This document shows, piece by piece, positions 62,776-64,000 of a DNA stretch of 64,000 nt. Origin of the DNA: Sinorhizobium sp. B11 (GTDB lineage: Bacteria > Pseudomonadota > Alphaproteobacteria > Rhizobiales > Rhizobiaceae). Location: NCBI GenBank assembly GCA_039725955.1, contig CP091035.1, positions 434,001 through 498,000 of the forward strand. Reading direction: 5' to 3'. Under the pieces are notes generated by a model. It saw nothing but the letters and a program-made list of their open reading frames with translations, had not been told where the DNA came from and did no database searches. The first letter of the stretch is position 1, and every line of letters starts with the position of its first letter. A program made the translations under genes and the position numbers.

Positions 62776-62976
62776 CTAGCCGTCCCTCGCCCGCCTCCAT
62801 TTCACGAGATAGCCGAAGCCCGGCGCAACTAGGATTCCGCCGATCACCCATTCGATCAGGGTCAGCGAACTTTCGTCGGGATCGTGCCCGGTCAGATAGA
62901 GAAAGACGAAGAACGCGGCGACGCCCGCGATTATCATAGCCAGTGTGACAAGCAGACCTTTGCGAGAATCCTGCAT
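62776..62976 (-). CDS. Small two-helix membrane protein
   Basis: 66 aa: MQDSRKGLLVTLAMIIAGVA, helix one through AAFFVFLYLTG, then HDPDESSLTLIEWVIGGILV and helix two through APGFGYLVKW, basic end RRARDG. No family recognised. GAGGA lies 6 bases before ATG 62976, supporting expression. Function unknown. Confidence 0.65.
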   Translation of the reverse strand: MQDSRKGLLVTLAMIIAGVAAFFVFLYLTGHDPDESSLTLIEWVIGGILVAPGFGYLVKWRRARDG

Positions 62977-63123
62977 AAGTTTCCTCTTCCGGACACCGAT
63001 TTCGCGGAACTAGCTAGTGGAGTCCCACGTCCTGGCAAGCCCTAGAGAACATGCGACTGAGAACGGGCCGCTCAACTAGAGGCTCCAAGCCGTCAAGTAT
63101 CGACATAGCGATGGATGCAATCA

Positions 63124-63174
63124 TTGAATGTTGTTCCCGTGGCGATCATCGATGATCATCCGTTGTTCCGGTAG
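63124..63174 (+). pseudogene. Response regulator stub (NarL/FixJ type start)
   Basis: From TTG 63124: LNVVPVAIIDDHPLFR then TAG (63172-63174). VAIIDDHPLFR is the typical first strand and acidic pocket of NarL-type regulators. Only 16 residues remain. Antisense to the end of a TPR-like fragment. Confidence 0.55.
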
Positions 63175-63412
63175 GCATTTCAATCTTTTCTGCCTGTTCG
63201 AGGTAGCTTTGTTCGGCGATTTTATCGCTAGCGGCCCTGGCGAGGTTGGCAAGGTTGTAAAGCGTATTGCTATCACTTGGCCGATGCCTCAGAGCGGCAC
63301 GATAAAGGTTTTCGGCAGCAGAGAAATCACCGTTCTGAACCGCACCGGGTTTGCCGGAGGCTCTAACTTCTGAGAAAGTGCAGTCGATATGAGCAAGACA
63401 ACGAACAAGGTT
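63146..63412 (-). pseudogene. TPR-repeat fragment without start codon
   Basis: Minus-strand open frame 63412-63146 reads GAVQNGDFSAAENLYRAALR, HRPSDSNTLYNLANLARAAS, DKIAEQSYLEQAEK. One and a half tetratricopeptide repeats with the usual small/aromatic spacing. The frame has no ATG before the repeat and the rest of the protein is missing. Ends at TGA 63148-63146. Confidence 0.55.
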
Positions 63413-63660
63413 TCACCCCCTTTGGAATGGGTCGACTGGTTCAACAACCGTGGCCTTCTGGAGCCATCGGCAACACACCGCCAGCAGAAGCCGAAGAACG
63501 ATACTACGCCATGCTGGACGCACCGGCCGTGGCCGCATAACTTAAACGAAATGGCCTCCGGCAAACCCGGTGCGGTTCACGGCAACTCCAATGATAACAC
63601 GGGAGATATCGGTCGTCGGTTGCGAACAGGACAATCCCGAGCGGACTCCGGTAGCTGATT
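63413..63660. other. Intergenic, about 250 bases
   Basis: A short plus-strand frame at 63389-63658 lacks a domain; nothing supported. Confidence 0.3.
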
Positions 63661-64000
63661 TCAGTCTTGCCAAGGATCGATGACGATCACGCCGGTATCA
63701 TCAAAATCCTGAATATTGCGTGTGACGACAGTTAGACCGTGAACCAGCGCGGTGGCGGCGATCAATGCATCGACCTCGTTGCGGCGGTCTGAAATATGCA
63801 AGTGGGCACAGCGCGTCGCTATCGCGTCATCGATCGGCAGAACTCGCTCGGCGAATGCAGGGTGAAGACGGCTGTCCATCCATGTTCTCAAGCGGGAACC
63901 CTGGGAGGCGTCGCGACGCTGGATGCCTAATATCCCGCGCTCGATTTCCAAGACAGTAATCGCTGAAATGAACAAATCGTCAGAATTTTGCGCACCAACC
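63661..64000 (-). CDS. FitB/VapC-type PIN toxin (5' end outside window)
   Basis: Reads in from the window edge: VGAQNSDDLFISAITVLEIE is in frame to base 64000, so the TTG at 63975 is not the start. PIN residues visible: Glu in AITVLEIERGILGI, Asp in RNEVDALIAATALVHGLT, Asn-Asp in VVTRNIQDFDDTGV. The N-terminal Asp strand and any antitoxin gene lie beyond the window. The end (IVIDPWQD) is typical of FitB. Third PIN toxin in 6 kb. Confidence 0.9.
   Translation of the reverse strand, partial: VGAQNSDDLFISAITVLEIERGILGIQRRDASQGSRLRTWMDSRLHPAFAERVLPIDDAIATRCAHLHISDRRNEVDALIAATALVHGLTVVTRNIQDFDDTGVIVIDPWQD

Overview
The window looks like a piece of a plasmid or accessory replicon from a rhizobial alphaproteobacterium (Rhizobium/Sinorhizobium/Agrobacterium type). 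The reasons are a Ti-type conjugation module (traA, traG and an oriT), HWE-family kinases, DUF982, DUF6894 and DUF2934 proteins, tandem Ku genes, and recurrent promoter-like elements of the form GGAAC-N17-GTT, which is how the alphaproteobacterial general stress sigma factor EcfG (RpoE2) is known to read DNA. No rRNA, tRNA, CRISPR array or intact insertion sequence was seen.

Layout. 1-3 kb: an HWE sensor kinase (5' end outside the window), then a LOV-domain kinase with a single-domain response regulator, resembling the LovK/LovR pair that feeds the stress response in Caulobacter. 3-18 kb: a stress island with two Ku genes, an MFS transporter, a GlsB-type membrane protein, a DUF892 ferritin-like protein, a large KatE catalase, a Rap1a/Tai-like secreted protein, several small unknown proteins, a DUF2934-receiver fusion operon, and much gene debris (two broken SDR genes, a LysR stub, an MgtC fragment). 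A structured RNA candidate with its own terminator lies at 17.5 kb. 18-22 kb: an esterase with a degenerate Nudix protein, and a broken CYTH-CHAD gene.

22.3-26.7 kb: a tight four-gene operon. It encodes a four-TM coiled-coil protein, a membrane-anchored VWA-like protein, a ZorA/MotA-like four-TM protein with a long tail, and a ZorB/MotB-like OmpA-domain protein. It has the architecture of a peptidoglycan-anchored ion-driven motor but none of the known Zorya effectors, and is the best candidate here for an undescribed system.

27-33 kb: small-molecule metabolism (VOC protein, alpha/beta hydrolase, SDRs, PhyH-type dioxygenase) with LysR and HxlR regulators; the LysR gene is frameshifted. 33-38 kb: further small stress-type genes, five of the six transcription units behind EcfG-like promoters or close to them, including two low-affinity-iron-permease-family proteins. 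A carboxypeptidase relic and an orphan BrnA antitoxin follow.

38-44 kb: traA facing left, an oriT with a RSF1010/Ti-type nic core, a tra-box-like palindrome, and a TraD-like gene plus traG facing right. 44-47 kb: WGR protein, LysE exporter, ECF sigma/anti-sigma pair. 49-56.5 kb: a leftward plasmid operon (ParB-like, DUF932, toprim, DUF2493, small protein, stand-alone ATP-dependent DNA ligase). The ligase could act with the Ku proteins of the first region. 57-64 kb: four toxin-antitoxin loci (VapBC, FitAB-like, TacAT, and a VapC running off the edge), three of them with conspicuous operator palindromes, interspersed with gene fragments and an MgtC protein.
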